Below are positions 8,477 to 19,793 of a DNA stretch of 64,000 nt, piece after piece. Source of the stretch: Dethiosulfatarculus sandiegensis (GTDB taxonomy: Bacteria > Desulfobacterota > Desulfarculia > Desulfarculales > Desulfarculaceae). The stretch covers positions 1-64,000 of the forward strand of contig NZ_AZAC01000014.1 of assembly GCF_000931935.2 (NCBI RefSeq). The letters run 5' to 3'. Both the position numbers and the translations under genes were made by a program. The notes beneath the pieces are model-generated. The model did no database searches. It was not told where the DNA came from and worked only from the letters and a program-made list of their open reading frames with translations. Every line of letters begins with the position of its first letter. Position 1 is the first letter of the stretch.

Positions 8477-9336
8477 GCACCATACCTGATCCGGATATGC
8501 CCGTTTTTGAGGGAGAAGCCCGTCTGGAAGGCGACCACATCAGGGTGGCCGGTCGCAGCGTTTCCGTAAACCGGGGTACGGCAGCCCTTTTGGCCGCCGC
8601 CTGCCAAACCGTGCAAGTTTGGGGCGGGCATCAGGTTTTTGCCCATTTGGTTGGTGATACAGGCCTGGGCCAGGGCAGCCGGGAGCTTTACGCCCACCTG
8701 GCAGCGGGGATCTCAGATTGCGGCAATAAAAAAGCCCTGGTTTTTCATTACCTGCAACCCGATGCCGATTGGTGCGCTAAACTGATGCTCCGCTTTGAGG
8801 CAAAGGCTGATAGGCCCCTTCTCATAGCCGACGCAGGATTCATGTATGCCGCAAAAATGGCAGGACTTGCGGGAATATTTGATCTTTTTACCCCTGATAT
8901 GGGTGAGCTGGCCTTTTTGGCTGATGAAAAGGCGCCTCATCCCTTTTATACCCGTGGATTTATATTGCATGAGGGTATTCAGGCCGATGAACTTATAAAA
9001 AAGGCCTATGCCGCTTCCAATGCTCCGCCTTACCTTTTAGTTAAAGGCAATCCGGACCAGATTGTGCATCAGGGCCGGATTATGGGCACGGTTGACTCTC
9101 CCAGTGTTCCTTCCATGGAGGCCATGGGTGGCACCGGAGATACTGTCACCGGTGTGGTTTCGGCCTTGCTTGCCCTGGGGGTTGAGCCACTGAGAGCTTG
9201 CCTGGTGGCGGCCAGAACCAATCGCCTGGCCGGGGAAATGGCGGATGTGAATCCTGCTTCCCAGATTATGGAGATGGTGGGTAAAATTCCCCAGGCATTG
9301 GAGCTGGCCCTTGAGGAGTATTCCGGCAATGAGTAA
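8461..9336 (+). CDS. YjeF-C/ribokinase-fold protein of the selenium operon
   Basis: This 291-residue protein has a ribokinase-like layout resembling the ADP-dependent NAD(P)H-hydrate dehydratase domain. A C-terminal GGTGDTVTGVVSALLA motif (from about residue 223) forms the phosphate-binding loop and supplies the presumed base Asp227; LLVKGNPDQI precedes it. It lacks an epimerase (YjeF-N) half. The start overlaps the preceding gene by 16 bases and its stop overlaps the next ATG. Whether it repairs NADPH hydrate or phosphorylates an unknown substrate cannot be told. Similar stand-alone kinases beside YedE genes suggest a module-specific role. Confidence 0.7.
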   Translation: MLSVIGTIPDPDMPVFEGEARLEGDHIRVAGRSVSVNRGTAALLAAACQTVQVWGGHQVFAHLVGDTGLGQGSRELYAHLAAGISDCGNKKALVFHYLQPDADWCAKLMLRFEAKADRPLLIADAGFMYAAKMAGLAGIFDLFTPDMGELAFLADEKAPHPFYTRGFILHEGIQADELIKKAYAASNAPPYLLVKGNPDQIVHQGRIMGTVDSPSVPSMEAMGGTGDTVTGVVSALLALGVEPLRACLVAARTNRLAGEMADVNPASQIMEMVGKIPQALELALEEYSGNE

Positions 9337-9553
9337 AGAAAATTCTATAAACCAAGGCATGACCGTATTGGATGTGGTGCACCGTTTTCCGAGTACCGAA
9401 GAGGTTTTCAGGTCTTATGACCAAAAAGCCGGTGTATGCGTGCTCTGCGAGGCGCTTTTTGAAACACTGGAGGGTTTTGCGGGCAGGTTTGGTATTGATT
9501 TGGACGAGCTGTTAAACCGCTTGGAAAAAAGCCCGCCTGGAAAGTCAACATAA
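9329..9553 (+). CDS. DUF1858 domain protein
   Basis: The 74-residue protein matches the short DUF1858 domain found at the N-terminus of ScdA/hybrid-cluster-associated proteins: TVLDVVHRFP, then a CVLCEALFETLEGFA segment with two cysteines, then DLDELLNRLE. The start at 9329 (ATGAG) overlaps the stop of the preceding gene by eight bases, so translation is coupled. It is the last gene of the YedE operon and is followed by a strong hairpin. The Cys pair could bind a metal or accept sulfur; this is inference. Confidence 0.78.
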   Translation: MSKENSINQGMTVLDVVHRFPSTEEVFRSYDQKAGVCVLCEALFETLEGFAGRFGIDLDELLNRLEKSPPGKST

Positions 9554-9561
9554 TTGAACAA

Positions 9562-9592
9562 ACGGGCAGGAGGCGGCTGGCCTCCTGTCTGT
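9562..9592 (+). terminator. Hairpin ending the selenium operon
   Basis: A 13-bp stem with two or three G-U pairs, ACGGGCAGGAGGC / GCCTCCTGTCTGT, closes the loop GGCTG nine bases after the DUF1858 stop. No T-run follows, so it may be an mRNA 3'-end protector rather than a full intrinsic terminator. Confidence 0.5.
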
Positions 9593-9601
9593 TAACTTGC
9601 T

Positions 9602-9710
9602 GACAATGTCCTCCTGGACTTTGCCTGAGGCCGCTTGACAAAAACTTGGGTTTTGTCAAGCGGCTCGAATTATTCATCTTAAGAAAGCCTCGCAATTCGG
9701 CGGGCCGTCA
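9602..9710. repeat. Structured intergenic repeat, copy A
   Basis: About 109 bases that align to 55613-55720 with about 83 percent identity by hand alignment. The core is a perfect 14-bp hairpin, arms 9630-9643 and 9651-9664, followed by a CGAATT...AATTCG inverted pair and flanked by GAGGC/GCCTC, so the whole unit can fold into a branched structure. It lies between convergent genes. Confidence 0.75.
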
Positions 9711-9712
9711 TT

Positions 9713-9741
9713 CGGGGTCCCCGAAAAATCGCAGATTTTTC
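9713..9741. repeat. Short hairpin repeat (reverse copy of the unit at 59141-59169)
   Basis: Read on the minus strand this is AAAAATCTGCGATTTTT followed by CGGGGACCCCG, almost identical to the element downstream of recG. It folds as GAAAAATC-GCA-GATTTTTC. It sits 24 bases downstream of the PEP-CTERM gene stop and may act as its terminator. Confidence 0.6.
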
Positions 9742-9764
9742 AAAGGTGTGTCCTTGCCCCGGTT

Positions 9765-10733
9765 TCAGGCTGTTTTCTTTTTTCTGCGCGATCTGTAGAC
9801 CAGACCGGCCAGGCCGGAACCCAAAAGCAGCAAGGTCCCCGGCTCGGGAGTGGCAGCGGCTCCGCCACCGTTATATCCGGCAAAGGGATTAAGATTCTGC
9901 TGCAAAGACCCCTTCATGGATTTGGCAATAAGGTTTCCCTGAATCACACCTTCTGCAAAAACAATATCCGCAAAAGGAGCCAGGATACTGCCTTCCACGC
10001 TGATCCCTGAGATCCTTAAGGTTTCAGCCTCAAAGAAGTTAAATAAAACCCTTGAGGAAAGTTGGGAAAACACGGATTGATTGCCCTGCAGGGAAACATT
10101 TTTACCGCTGATATTGAGCAGGATGGTGGCGTCATCCGGGATGCTGCTCAGGGCATTCCAATAGGTGGCCTGGCTTAAAAGGCTGCCGTCCACATCTATC
10201 ACCTGTAAATCACTTTTGCCGTCACCGAGCATATTCATTCCGCCCCAGAGCGTGGAACTGGAACCTGTGGCGTCCAGCCCGGCCAGCTCACCGGAAAGAC
10301 TGGAAAGCCTTTTTTGCTCAGTTGCGAAATTCACAGACAGGTTATCCTTGCCCTGTTTGTCTGTGAGGGTGGCTCCGGGAGCCAGACCATAAACCACAGA
10401 CTGATCCACCTTGGCCTTACCGCCGACACTGATGTTGCCCCAATAGACTCGGCCGTTGTTAAAATTAAGATTGCCGCCAACCACCAAGGAATCGCCGGAA
10501 AAACCAGGTTTGAGCCGGTCTCCCACGGAATAACCGCCTATCATTTTGGCGTTGCCACCCACAGCCAGTCGTCCCTGGGTGTCTGAAGATATTTGTAAAT
10601 TTTCAAAAATAAAGGTGTTGAACTGGCCTGCTGTCATAAGGTCTATGTTCAGTGCCCAGGCCTGAGTTCCCGTGCTAAGGAGAAACAAGGCCCCCAGTAA
10701 AAATATTGGGAAGCACAATGAGCGCTTGATCAT
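9765..10733 (-). CDS. Choice-of-anchor A family PEP-CTERM protein
   Basis: A 322-residue secreted protein: signal peptide (about 1-28, ending WALN), a beta-rich body with repeated SVGGNxxF-type turns typical of the choice-of-anchor A family, and a C-terminal PEP-CTERM sorting tag (ATPEPGTLLLLGSGLAG, then RSRRKK). Such proteins are cleaved by an exosortase and linked to extracellular polysaccharide export or biofilm surfaces. No exosortase is in the window. The start at 10733 follows AGGGAG by nine bases; the longer open frame to 10847 has no ribosome site. It converges with the selenium operon. Confidence 0.85.
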   Translation of the reverse strand: MIKRSLCFPIFLLGALFLLSTGTQAWALNIDLMTAGQFNTFIFENLQISSDTQGRLAVGGNAKMIGGYSVGDRLKPGFSGDSLVVGGNLNFNNGRVYWGNISVGGKAKVDQSVVYGLAPGATLTDKQGKDNLSVNFATEQKRLSSLSGELAGLDATGSSSTLWGGMNMLGDGKSDLQVIDVDGSLLSQATYWNALSSIPDDATILLNISGKNVSLQGNQSVFSQLSSRVLFNFFEAETLRISGISVEGSILAPFADIVFAEGVIQGNLIAKSMKGSLQQNLNPFAGYNGGGAAATPEPGTLLLLGSGLAGLVYRSRRKKKTA

Positions 10734-11146
10734 TAATTTTATCTCCCTGGAGCTCTTTGGTTCCGGTTCTTTTGCTCGCCGTTGCCAAGGATAAGTCCTT
10801 GTATATACTATATTTGGAATCTTAGCAGTTATTAAGCCGATTGCCATAATGGAAAAACAAGATCCAATAATAGTTTTGTCGTGAATCAGAAGGTACGCAA
10901 AAAGCGGGCCAATATGTATTTAGAATGAGCCTGGATTTCAGATAAAGAGTTATGGCTATAAAAATAATTATTTTAGATAGTTATCAACGACGGACGAAAT
11001 CAGATTTTTTTTGATGTCTTTGGGCTGCGCCCTGAAACTGGACAAGTCTTGCCCAGCAAGACAATACTTTTCCATTATTAGAGGACAAGGAGTCGGCAGC
11101 CGGCCCAAGCCGGGGGCCCTGGCGAAGCAAGGCCCCCGAAGGGATG
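10734..11146. other. Spacer between the PEP-CTERM gene and carB
   Basis: Holds the 5' region of the PEP-CTERM gene and the 3' region of carB. Visible structure: a palindrome AAAATAATTATTTT at 10961-10974, a GTCTTG/CAAGAC hairpin at 11046-11062, and the G/C-rich hairpin after carB. No gene is seen. Confidence 0.5.
11111..11138 (-). terminator. G/C-rich hairpin just after carB
   Basis: CGGGGGCC / GGCCCCCG, an 8-bp stem with a 12-base loop, lies nine bases beyond the carB stop. No T-run follows, so it may stabilise the message end rather than terminate. Confidence 0.4.
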
Positions 11147-14350
<3,204 letters not shown>

Positions 14351-15320
14351 GCGGACTGACCTCCTTTATGGGAAAAAGCTGTAAACTTTTTGGCTACTTA
14401 AAAAACAGCATCCCTTGGCTGCGTAAGAAATGCGCCTTAAGGCGCACTAATACCACCAGCATTTTCCAGGATGCCGCAGATTAACATACCTCATTTTGCG
14501 CCAAGATAAACCCAAATAATGACTAATGTTAGCCTGCAGCCGGGAAAAAGTGGCTCAAGCTGTAGCGAATGAACGATTAAGTTTAGCTAATCAATAGGAT
14601 TAAGCAGTCGGCTGAGACAGACGCCATACTATATGGGAAGGCATATCTGTGAGCCTTCTTTGGCACATTTGGGGACGGGTTTCAAGAACTTGAATAATGA
14701 TTAGTTTTTTTGGGGAGAAGTGGGATGAGGAGGCGGGCCAGACTTGTTTGTTCACCTCAAACCGAGCCGGGAGGAGATGCTTTTTCGCATACTCCGTTGC
14801 CATTGGTAGAATTAAAAGTAAGAATTCGGATAAAAACCGGCAACAAACAAGTGCTTTTTCAAGTGGACCTGAAACAATTTTTGGCTTCCCGGACAATGCC
14901 GGTTTTTTCGGCCCTGGAGAAAAGCATCTGAAAAAATTTTTGTGGCTTTGCTTTATTAGAGTTTGGGAAAGGTCCTCACTTAGGTGCTTAGGCAACTACT
15001 CTGACGAAATGATGAAAGATAGGTATAGTTACTTGGTTTTGGTTATAAAATAGTGTAAGAGACAGTTTACCTAATCAAAGGCCGGAAAGATTGCCGTGAA
15101 GGCCAATGCCTGGTGATCCCGGCTTTTTACATGTTAAAGCCGAGGGAGGGTGATTTGCCCTCGTGGATATGGTACAGGACTTTCCAAAATTTATGCCTGC
15201 CTTGGTCGTTTAATACTCTGAATTTTCGGGATGCGGTAGACTAATTTAAAATGGCCTGAATTATTGGAGGGCTTCGCCTGAAGGATTATTTGGGTAAATC
15301 CTGGTAGGGTGCGTTTCTGC
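14351..15320. other. 970-base divergent region between carB and the diguanylate cyclase gene
   Basis: Contains the carB leader hairpin, a 15-codon minus-strand frame overlapping it (14447-14494), and a CGGCTTT/AAAGCCG hairpin at 15120-15142. Frames of up to 118-131 codons exist on both strands around 14600-15053 but have no ribosome sites or known domains. No tRNA or known riboswitch was recognised. Confidence 0.5.
14400..14474 (-). terminator. Terminator-like nested hairpin in the carB leader
   Basis: On the minus strand three nested stems stack: GCATCC/GGATGC (14469-14474 with 14408-14413), GCTG/CAGC (14457-14460 with 14418-14421) and a TGCGCC-TTAA-GGCGCA core (14431-14446), then TG and six T residues (14405-14400). 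It lies between the divergent diguanylate cyclase gene and carB, so no other minus-strand gene upstream needs it. Transcription attenuation of carB is the likely use. Confidence 0.55.
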
Positions 15321-16874
15321 ATGGATTTTAAGATTCTAATTGTTCTGTTATTGGTCTCGGCCTGTTTCACCACAGGGCTGATTTTCTATGTCTGGCGGCA
15401 CAGGACGGCCCTTTGCGCCGGACCCTATATGGGGCTGCTTGCCGCGGCAAGTATTTATTCCGCGGGCTATGCCCTGGAATTGGCCAGTCCAAACCTTGAG
15501 GACATGCTTTTATGGAGCAAGGTGCAGTATTTTGGGATCAGTTTTATTCCGGCTTTTTATATCCTTGTCGCACTTCGTTATATTGGCTGGGACAGCAGAC
15601 TTTCCACCAGCATGACAGTCACTGTTTTTTTCTTTTCGTTTCTGACTTTGGCCTTTAGGCTGACCAATCAGCACCATGGCTTGATCTATCAGTCCTCTTG
15701 GGTTGAATATTCTTACGGGCACCGGATTCTGGCCTTTGAAGAGGGCCTTTGGTATTACGTGCACATGGTGTATATAAATTTTTCCTGCGCCCTGGGAGCC
15801 TTTGTATATATACGTTTTTACTTGAAGGCCGCTCCGTTTTACCGCAGACAGATAATGGCCATGGTGGTGGCATCCACCATTCCCTGGAGCGCTTACATAG
15901 TTTATATTTTGTGGCGCGACATGCCCAAGATTGATTTAATCCCCTTTGCCATAACACTATCAGCACCGGTTTGGGCCATAGGTATTTTTCGCTATCAACT
16001 AATGAATCTGGCGCCCATTGCCAGGGATTCCATATTTGAAAATATGGCCGATGGAGTAATGGTGCTGGATTGGGAAGACAGGCTGACCGATTACAATCCG
16101 GCGGCACAGCGAATTTTGCCTGAATTGAATGATCACCTGATTGGTTACAGACCGACATTTGTTTTCCAGAATTATCCGGAAGTGGCAGGGCTTTTGAAAA
16201 ACAGGCAAGAGGCTCATCTGGATATTGAAACCACCAATAACGGCGAAACAGCCTTCTACCGCACCAGCCTGATTCAGTTAAACAGCAAAAAGGGGCGTGC
16301 TCTGGGATATATGCTTTCCTTCAGTAACATTACAGAGCAGGTAAAGCTCATGCAGAAGCTGGAAATCATGGCCTCCACAGATGAGTTGACCGGCATATAC
16401 AACCGCCGTTATCTGCTGTCACTTTCCAAGGTGGAGATAAGCCGGGCCAAGCGTCACGGCCTGCCTCTTTCTCTGATCATTATGGATCTGGATCACTTTA
16501 AAAATGTAAATGACCAATATGGTCATGCCCTGGGGGATCAGGTTCTGAAGGAAGTGGCACAGGTGATTTCGAATAATATCAGGGATATTGATGTGTTTGG
16601 CCGCTATGGTGGGGAGGAGTTCGCAGTTCTTTTGCCGGACACCCTGCCTGCCAAGGCCCGGCAGGTTGCAGAAAGGCTCTGTTCTGCCCTTCACCATCAT
16701 CTAGTTCCATATGAGGAAGGCTTCATCAAAGTAACAGCCAGTTTCGGAGTTGCGGGCAGCCTGACTATGCATCAGGACAGCCTGCGCGGACTGCTAAACA
16801 ATGCAGATCAAGCCCTTTATAAGGCCAAGGCCGGAGGCCGCAACCAAGTTGTGCTGTATACCGGCAGCCGGTGA
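15321..16874 (+). CDS. Membrane-bound PAS-GGDEF diguanylate cyclase
   Basis: A 517-residue inner membrane protein that should make cyclic di-GMP. The N-terminal 220 residues form about seven hydrophobic helices, resembling the 7TM sensor module fused to histidine kinases. A PAS domain follows (about 225-340; IFENMADGVMVLD), then a GGDEF domain with TDELTGIYNRR and an active GGEEF at residues 430-434. An RDID inhibitory site lies five residues before it, so product inhibition is expected. ATG at 15321 is preferred; GTG four codons upstream is possible. A terminator follows. The PilZ protein at 41.5 kb is a possible receptor of its product. Confidence 0.9.
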   Translation: MDFKILIVLLLVSACFTTGLIFYVWRHRTALCAGPYMGLLAAASIYSAGYALELASPNLEDMLLWSKVQYFGISFIPAFYILVALRYIGWDSRLSTSMTVTVFFFSFLTLAFRLTNQHHGLIYQSSWVEYSYGHRILAFEEGLWYYVHMVYINFSCALGAFVYIRFYLKAAPFYRRQIMAMVVASTIPWSAYIVYILWRDMPKIDLIPFAITLSAPVWAIGIFRYQLMNLAPIARDSIFENMADGVMVLDWEDRLTDYNPAAQRILPELNDHLIGYRPTFVFQNYPEVAGLLKNRQEAHLDIETTNNGETAFYRTSLIQLNSKKGRALGYMLSFSNITEQVKLMQKLEIMASTDELTGIYNRRYLLSLSKVEISRAKRHGLPLSLIIMDLDHFKNVNDQYGHALGDQVLKEVAQVISNNIRDIDVFGRYGGEEFAVLLPDTLPAKARQVAERLCSALHHHLVPYEEGFIKVTASFGVAGSLTMHQDSLRGLLNNADQALYKAKAGGRNQVVLYTGSR

Positions 16875-16980
16875 ATACTCTTTTGGCTCTATCCTGTTAA
16901 ATTAATTTGAACTTTCCAGTGTTTAAGGCTTTCTTCCCCAGTTTGTCCAACCACATTAGCGGGCTGTAAATTGCTGTATT

Positions 16981-17006
16981 AAAACCGCGACAATGCGGTT
17001 TTTTTT
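16981..17006 (+). terminator. Intrinsic terminator after the diguanylate cyclase gene
   Basis: AAAACCGC-GACAAT-GCGGTTTT (16981-17002) followed by further T residues. It lies about 105 bases after the stop. Confidence 0.8.
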
Positions 17007-17246
17007 ATTTCTTTGGACCCACCCCGGAAAAACCTTTTCCCGTTATCCGCTAAAAAAGAGCAAAGCTGCTGCTGAAAGCCTCAAGGAGTTAATTTAAGTT
17101 GTTTGGCAGCTGCGCAAGGGTTGATATTGAAGGTTATGCGCTCCATGAAGAGGAGTTGGGTGATTTTTGATAACCGGTTTTACTTTTCAAGTAGGCGCGA
17201 GACCTAAGGCTAAGAAAAAATGTTTTCTTTACAACTTAAGACGGGA

Positions 17247-17284
17247 AACGCCCCGGGTGGACAAGTTGGTTTGCCCGGGGCGTT
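17247..17284 (-). terminator. Hairpin after the secreted basic protein gene
   Basis: An 11-bp perfect stem AACGCCCCGGG / CCCGGGGCGTT with a 16-base loop, 56 bases past the stop at 17341. The trailing T-run is short on both strands. Confidence 0.6.
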
Positions 17285-17340
17285 TTGGGGAGGGAAGCTG
17301 GTAGGGACAGCGCAGGGAGTAAAGCTGTAATTAAGGGGGG

Positions 17341-17898
17341 TCATCTCATAACCCGGTATGTGTATTGCGGTCCCCGGCGATAAGGGCGACCCTTGTAAAC
17401 CGGTCCTCGGGCGACGCAGGGAGGGGGGCAGGGTCTGGGCCGCCTTACCAAAGGCCTGGGGCAAGGTCTTGGGCGGGGCTTATAACAGGGAGGCGCACAG
17501 GGAGCCGGGTTTAAATACCGCCCCGTGTTTCTGATGTGATTGACTACCAGATTGAACCCACGGTGGGGGTGATAACCCCTGGCCAGCTCCACGCGGGTGA
17601 AAAGCCGGGAAGACGGGGCGTATACGACCTTTATGATCAGCCTGCCTCTGGGGGCGAGATTCAGGCGTCCTTGCGGATTGATCACCAGGACTGCAGGCCC
17701 GTGGCCGGGTCTTAAAAAGGGTGCATTGACTGTGACCACAGCCTGACGATGTGAAACGTGATGGACAATGGGATAGGCCACGATTTCATTAACCCGGTGG
17801 TTGCGCGGGCCGCCCGCCTGTACCAAAGTTACGCTTGCCGCCATGATCAAGATGCTCATCAAGCCAGGTAAACAATATCTTAAATATCTATTTTTCAT
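17341..17898 (-). CDS. Secreted protein with an Arg/Pro/Cys-rich tail
   Basis: Not a recognised family. The 185-residue product has a signal peptide (about 1-28, ending VQAGG), a short beta-rich domain (about 30-125; RGRLIIKVVYAPSSRLFTRV), then a strongly basic tail of Pro, Arg and Cys repeats (PRPRPCPRP, RRPRPCPPPC). The start has AAAGGAG upstream. It diverges from a small lipoprotein with a Gly/Arg/Tyr-rich tail across a very AT-rich spacer, and both tails are basic and low in complexity, so the two may be co-regulated envelope proteins. Function is unknown. Confidence 0.65.
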   Translation of the reverse strand: MKNRYLRYCLPGLMSILIMAASVTLVQAGGPRNHRVNEIVAYPIVHHVSHRQAVVTVNAPFLRPGHGPAVLVINPQGRLNLAPRGRLIIKVVYAPSSRLFTRVELARGYHPHRGFNLVVNHIRNTGRYLNPAPCAPPCYKPRPRPCPRPLVRRPRPCPPPCVARGPVYKGRPYRRGPQYTYRVMR

Positions 17899-18232
17899 TT
17901 TTAACTCCTTTTGAATTTTGTTTTTATTTTTGGAGACGTATTGCCTGGTTATTTTGTTTACAAGAAAAATAGTTTTTTATTTTTAATGTTATAAAAATGG
18001 TTATAGTGGTGAAAATTAAGCTGTAACTATTTGTTTTTTATATAAATTTTAAAAAAATGTAAAAAAATTATTTTATTGTAAACAAAAATATGCACTTAAA
18101 CGTCTTAATTGAGAAAGAAGCAGTTTAGCTTTTTTGCGGGGAAATAAAATGGGAGTCTTGCTTAAGCTGGAAGGCCTTTTCACAGGGCCGCAGTGTAAGG
18201 ATTTGCGTCCTTACAGTCAGGAGAAAGTTACC
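17899..18232. promoter_or_regulatory. AT-rich divergent spacer with a long-range inverted repeat
   Basis: Much richer in A+T than its surroundings. The 12-mer TTTTGTTTACAA at 17952-17963 recurs exactly inverted as TTGTAAACAAAA at 18076-18087, 112 bases apart. A TGTAAGGA/TCCTTACA hairpin (18194-18215) lies just before the lipoprotein ribosome site. Likely the shared control region of the two flanking envelope genes. Confidence 0.5.
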
Positions 18233-18493
18233 ATGGTCAAGGTGCTCACATTCATATTGGTTTTATCCATGACAGCTTTGGCAGGATGTGTGGTTGTCCC
18301 GGCTAAACATTACCGCGGCCCCGGTGTTGCGTGGCCTGTGGTTATCTCACCGTTTTATTACCCTGGCCCCAGGGTGGTGCGGCCCTATAGAAGGCCGCCC
18401 GCAGTGGTGATTAAGCCCGGCCCCGGACGCGGATACTGGTATGGGCGAGGTCCAGGACGCGGATACGGACGCGGCGGGTACGGACACAGATAA
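18233..18493 (+). CDS. Small lipoprotein with a Gly/Arg/Tyr-rich tail
   Basis: An 86-residue lipoprotein: signal with lipobox LAGC (Cys19), a Pro/Tyr-rich middle (FYYPGPRVVRPYRRPP), and a tail of GPGRGY-type repeats ending GHR. The start at 18233 has CAGGAGA upstream and gives a proper lipoprotein signal; the open frame reaches 18134 but the extra 33 residues do not look like a signal peptide. No family is recognised. The basic, aromatic tail suggests an envelope surface or polymer-binding role, which is inference only. Confidence 0.65.
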   Translation: MVKVLTFILVLSMTALAGCVVVPAKHYRGPGVAWPVVISPFYYPGPRVVRPYRRPPAVVIKPGPGRGYWYGRGPGRGYGRGGYGHR

Positions 18494-18581
18494 CCGATTA
18501 TTCTTTGTGAAGATATGGTTTGAAACCTTGCGGCCAGGGGCTTGAACAGGGGAAAAACGAAAAAGGCTGCGATTTATTGTC

Positions 18582-18624
18582 AAAACAAACCCGCCATGCA
18601 AATCTACGCTGGCGGGTTTGTTTT
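18582..18624. terminator. Bidirectional intrinsic terminator
   Basis: A 15-bp perfect stem AAAACAAACCCGCCA / TGGCGGGTTTGTTTT with a 13-base loop, between the convergent lipoprotein and DUF362 genes. A and T runs on the two flanks suit both directions. Confidence 0.85.
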
Positions 18625-18635
18625 GTCTTTTAAGA

Positions 18636-19793
18636 TCAGGAATTGGGTTTTAGTTTGTCCCAGATTTGGCTGGCCACCGGCGGACAACCGGAGATCGGGA
18701 TTCCGTTTTCCGCTTCCGGCATATAGCAGCAGCAGTTGCCTAAGTAAATGGTGCCTTTGGGCAGGTTGGCCACACCTTTTCCCAGAGCCAGATGCAGGGT
18801 CGGGTCTGTATCCAGGTTGAGCCCCAATTTGTGGTGATAGCGCTCCAGAAAAAGATAAAGGGTGTTCTGGCAGGCGCTGCAAGAGTCCTTGTCGTGCACC
18901 TTGACCCCGGGATAGCGGAAAGAAATTTTCTCCGGGGGCTTGGCAAAGGGGGTTTTGAACTTAAGGTAATCGTCGGGAAGGCACTTGATTTCCCCGCAAT
19001 CAATCCCGCGGTCCTTGGCCGAAAAACTGAGGTGAGGCACTTCGCTCGGCTCAATATCCATAAGCCGGCAGGCAATCCAATCCGCTGCCAGGGCTTCATG
19101 ACCTGCTACAACAAGGCCGGCGCCTTTGGGTTCGCCTGCACCTGGGCCAAGACCCTGCATGCCGATGGTGCCGTCAATTACAGCCATGTCCGGATACAAG
19201 ATAGTGGACATGTCGCTGATTGCCATATCCAGTTCCTTAGCGCCTCCGGTGATTGTCTTTGGCGCATGTATCTGGTGAAAAGCCACCTTTTGCCTGCGCC
19301 AGAGCATGCCTTTCATGTTTTTCACCGAAAGGGTCACCTTGGTGTGCATATGGGTCTTCATCACCGGAATAGAGATGATAAAGTCGAAATCCGCCCAATG
19401 CCAGGTGACTTTTATTCGGTTTACCACCTTGCCCCGGGGAATATTGATTATCTGATAGGGCTCCGCATCAAAGTCCAAAAGTGGTACGCCTTTTTTTGCG
19501 GCCATGGAGGCGATTCCGGTCTTTTCATAGACTTCAGTGACCTTGACTCCGGTAATGGGGCTTTCACCGATGGCCACCTCCCTGGCCCCCAGATCCCGGC
19601 AATAGTCTATCACCGCCTCCACCACCCGGGGGTTGGTATTGGCGCCGGAAGTGTAGGGCAAAAGCCTGGAGGCGTTGGGCTTTAAGAGCACCCTTTTGCC
19701 TTTCAAGTCCGGTGGATCAAGCAGCTCGAGCGCTTTTTGGGTCGTGTTGTAGGGGTCTTTGCCCTGGGTTACTGTTACATGGTGTTTAAGCAT
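18636..19793 (-). CDS. DUF362 domain protein
   Basis: This 385-residue protein belongs to the DUF362 family: KRVLLKPN near residue 33, a CRDLGAREVAIGES stretch, FIISIPVMKTHMHTKVTLSVKN (the family core, about 138-159), and GAKELDMAISD. The C-terminal part adds Cys clusters CSACQ (about 315), GNCCCY (about 362) and SGCPP that could hold an iron-sulfur cluster, as in other DUF362 proteins. Its ATG lies inside the end of the TRAP permease gene (8-base overlap), so it is the last gene of the TRAP operon. The reaction is unknown; its link to a TRAP importer suggests action on the imported compound. Confidence 0.82.
   Translation of the reverse strand: MLKHHVTVTQGKDPYNTTQKALELLDPPDLKGKRVLLKPNASRLLPYTSGANTNPRVVEAVIDYCRDLGAREVAIGESPITGVKVTEVYEKTGIASMAAKKGVPLLDFDAEPYQIINIPRGKVVNRIKVTWHWADFDFIISIPVMKTHMHTKVTLSVKNMKGMLWRRQKVAFHQIHAPKTITGGAKELDMAISDMSTILYPDMAVIDGTIGMQGLGPGAGEPKGAGLVVAGHEALAADWIACRLMDIEPSEVPHLSFSAKDRGIDCGEIKCLPDDYLKFKTPFAKPPEKISFRYPGVKVHDKDSCSACQNTLYLFLERYHHKLGLNLDTDPTLHLALGKGVANLPKGTIYLGNCCCYMPEAENGIPISGCPPVASQIWDKLKPNS

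Larger units (their letters stand above)
16875..17340. other. Spacer between convergent genes (16.9-17.3 kb)
   Basis: Holds the diguanylate cyclase terminator and the long hairpin of the minus-strand gene that ends at 17341. Nothing else recognisable. Confidence 0.5.

Noticed and set aside
14600..15053. Overlapping frames of 118 and 131 codons on both strands
   Set aside because: No ribosome sites, no recognisable domain, Trp/Cys/Phe-rich composition unlike real neighbours.
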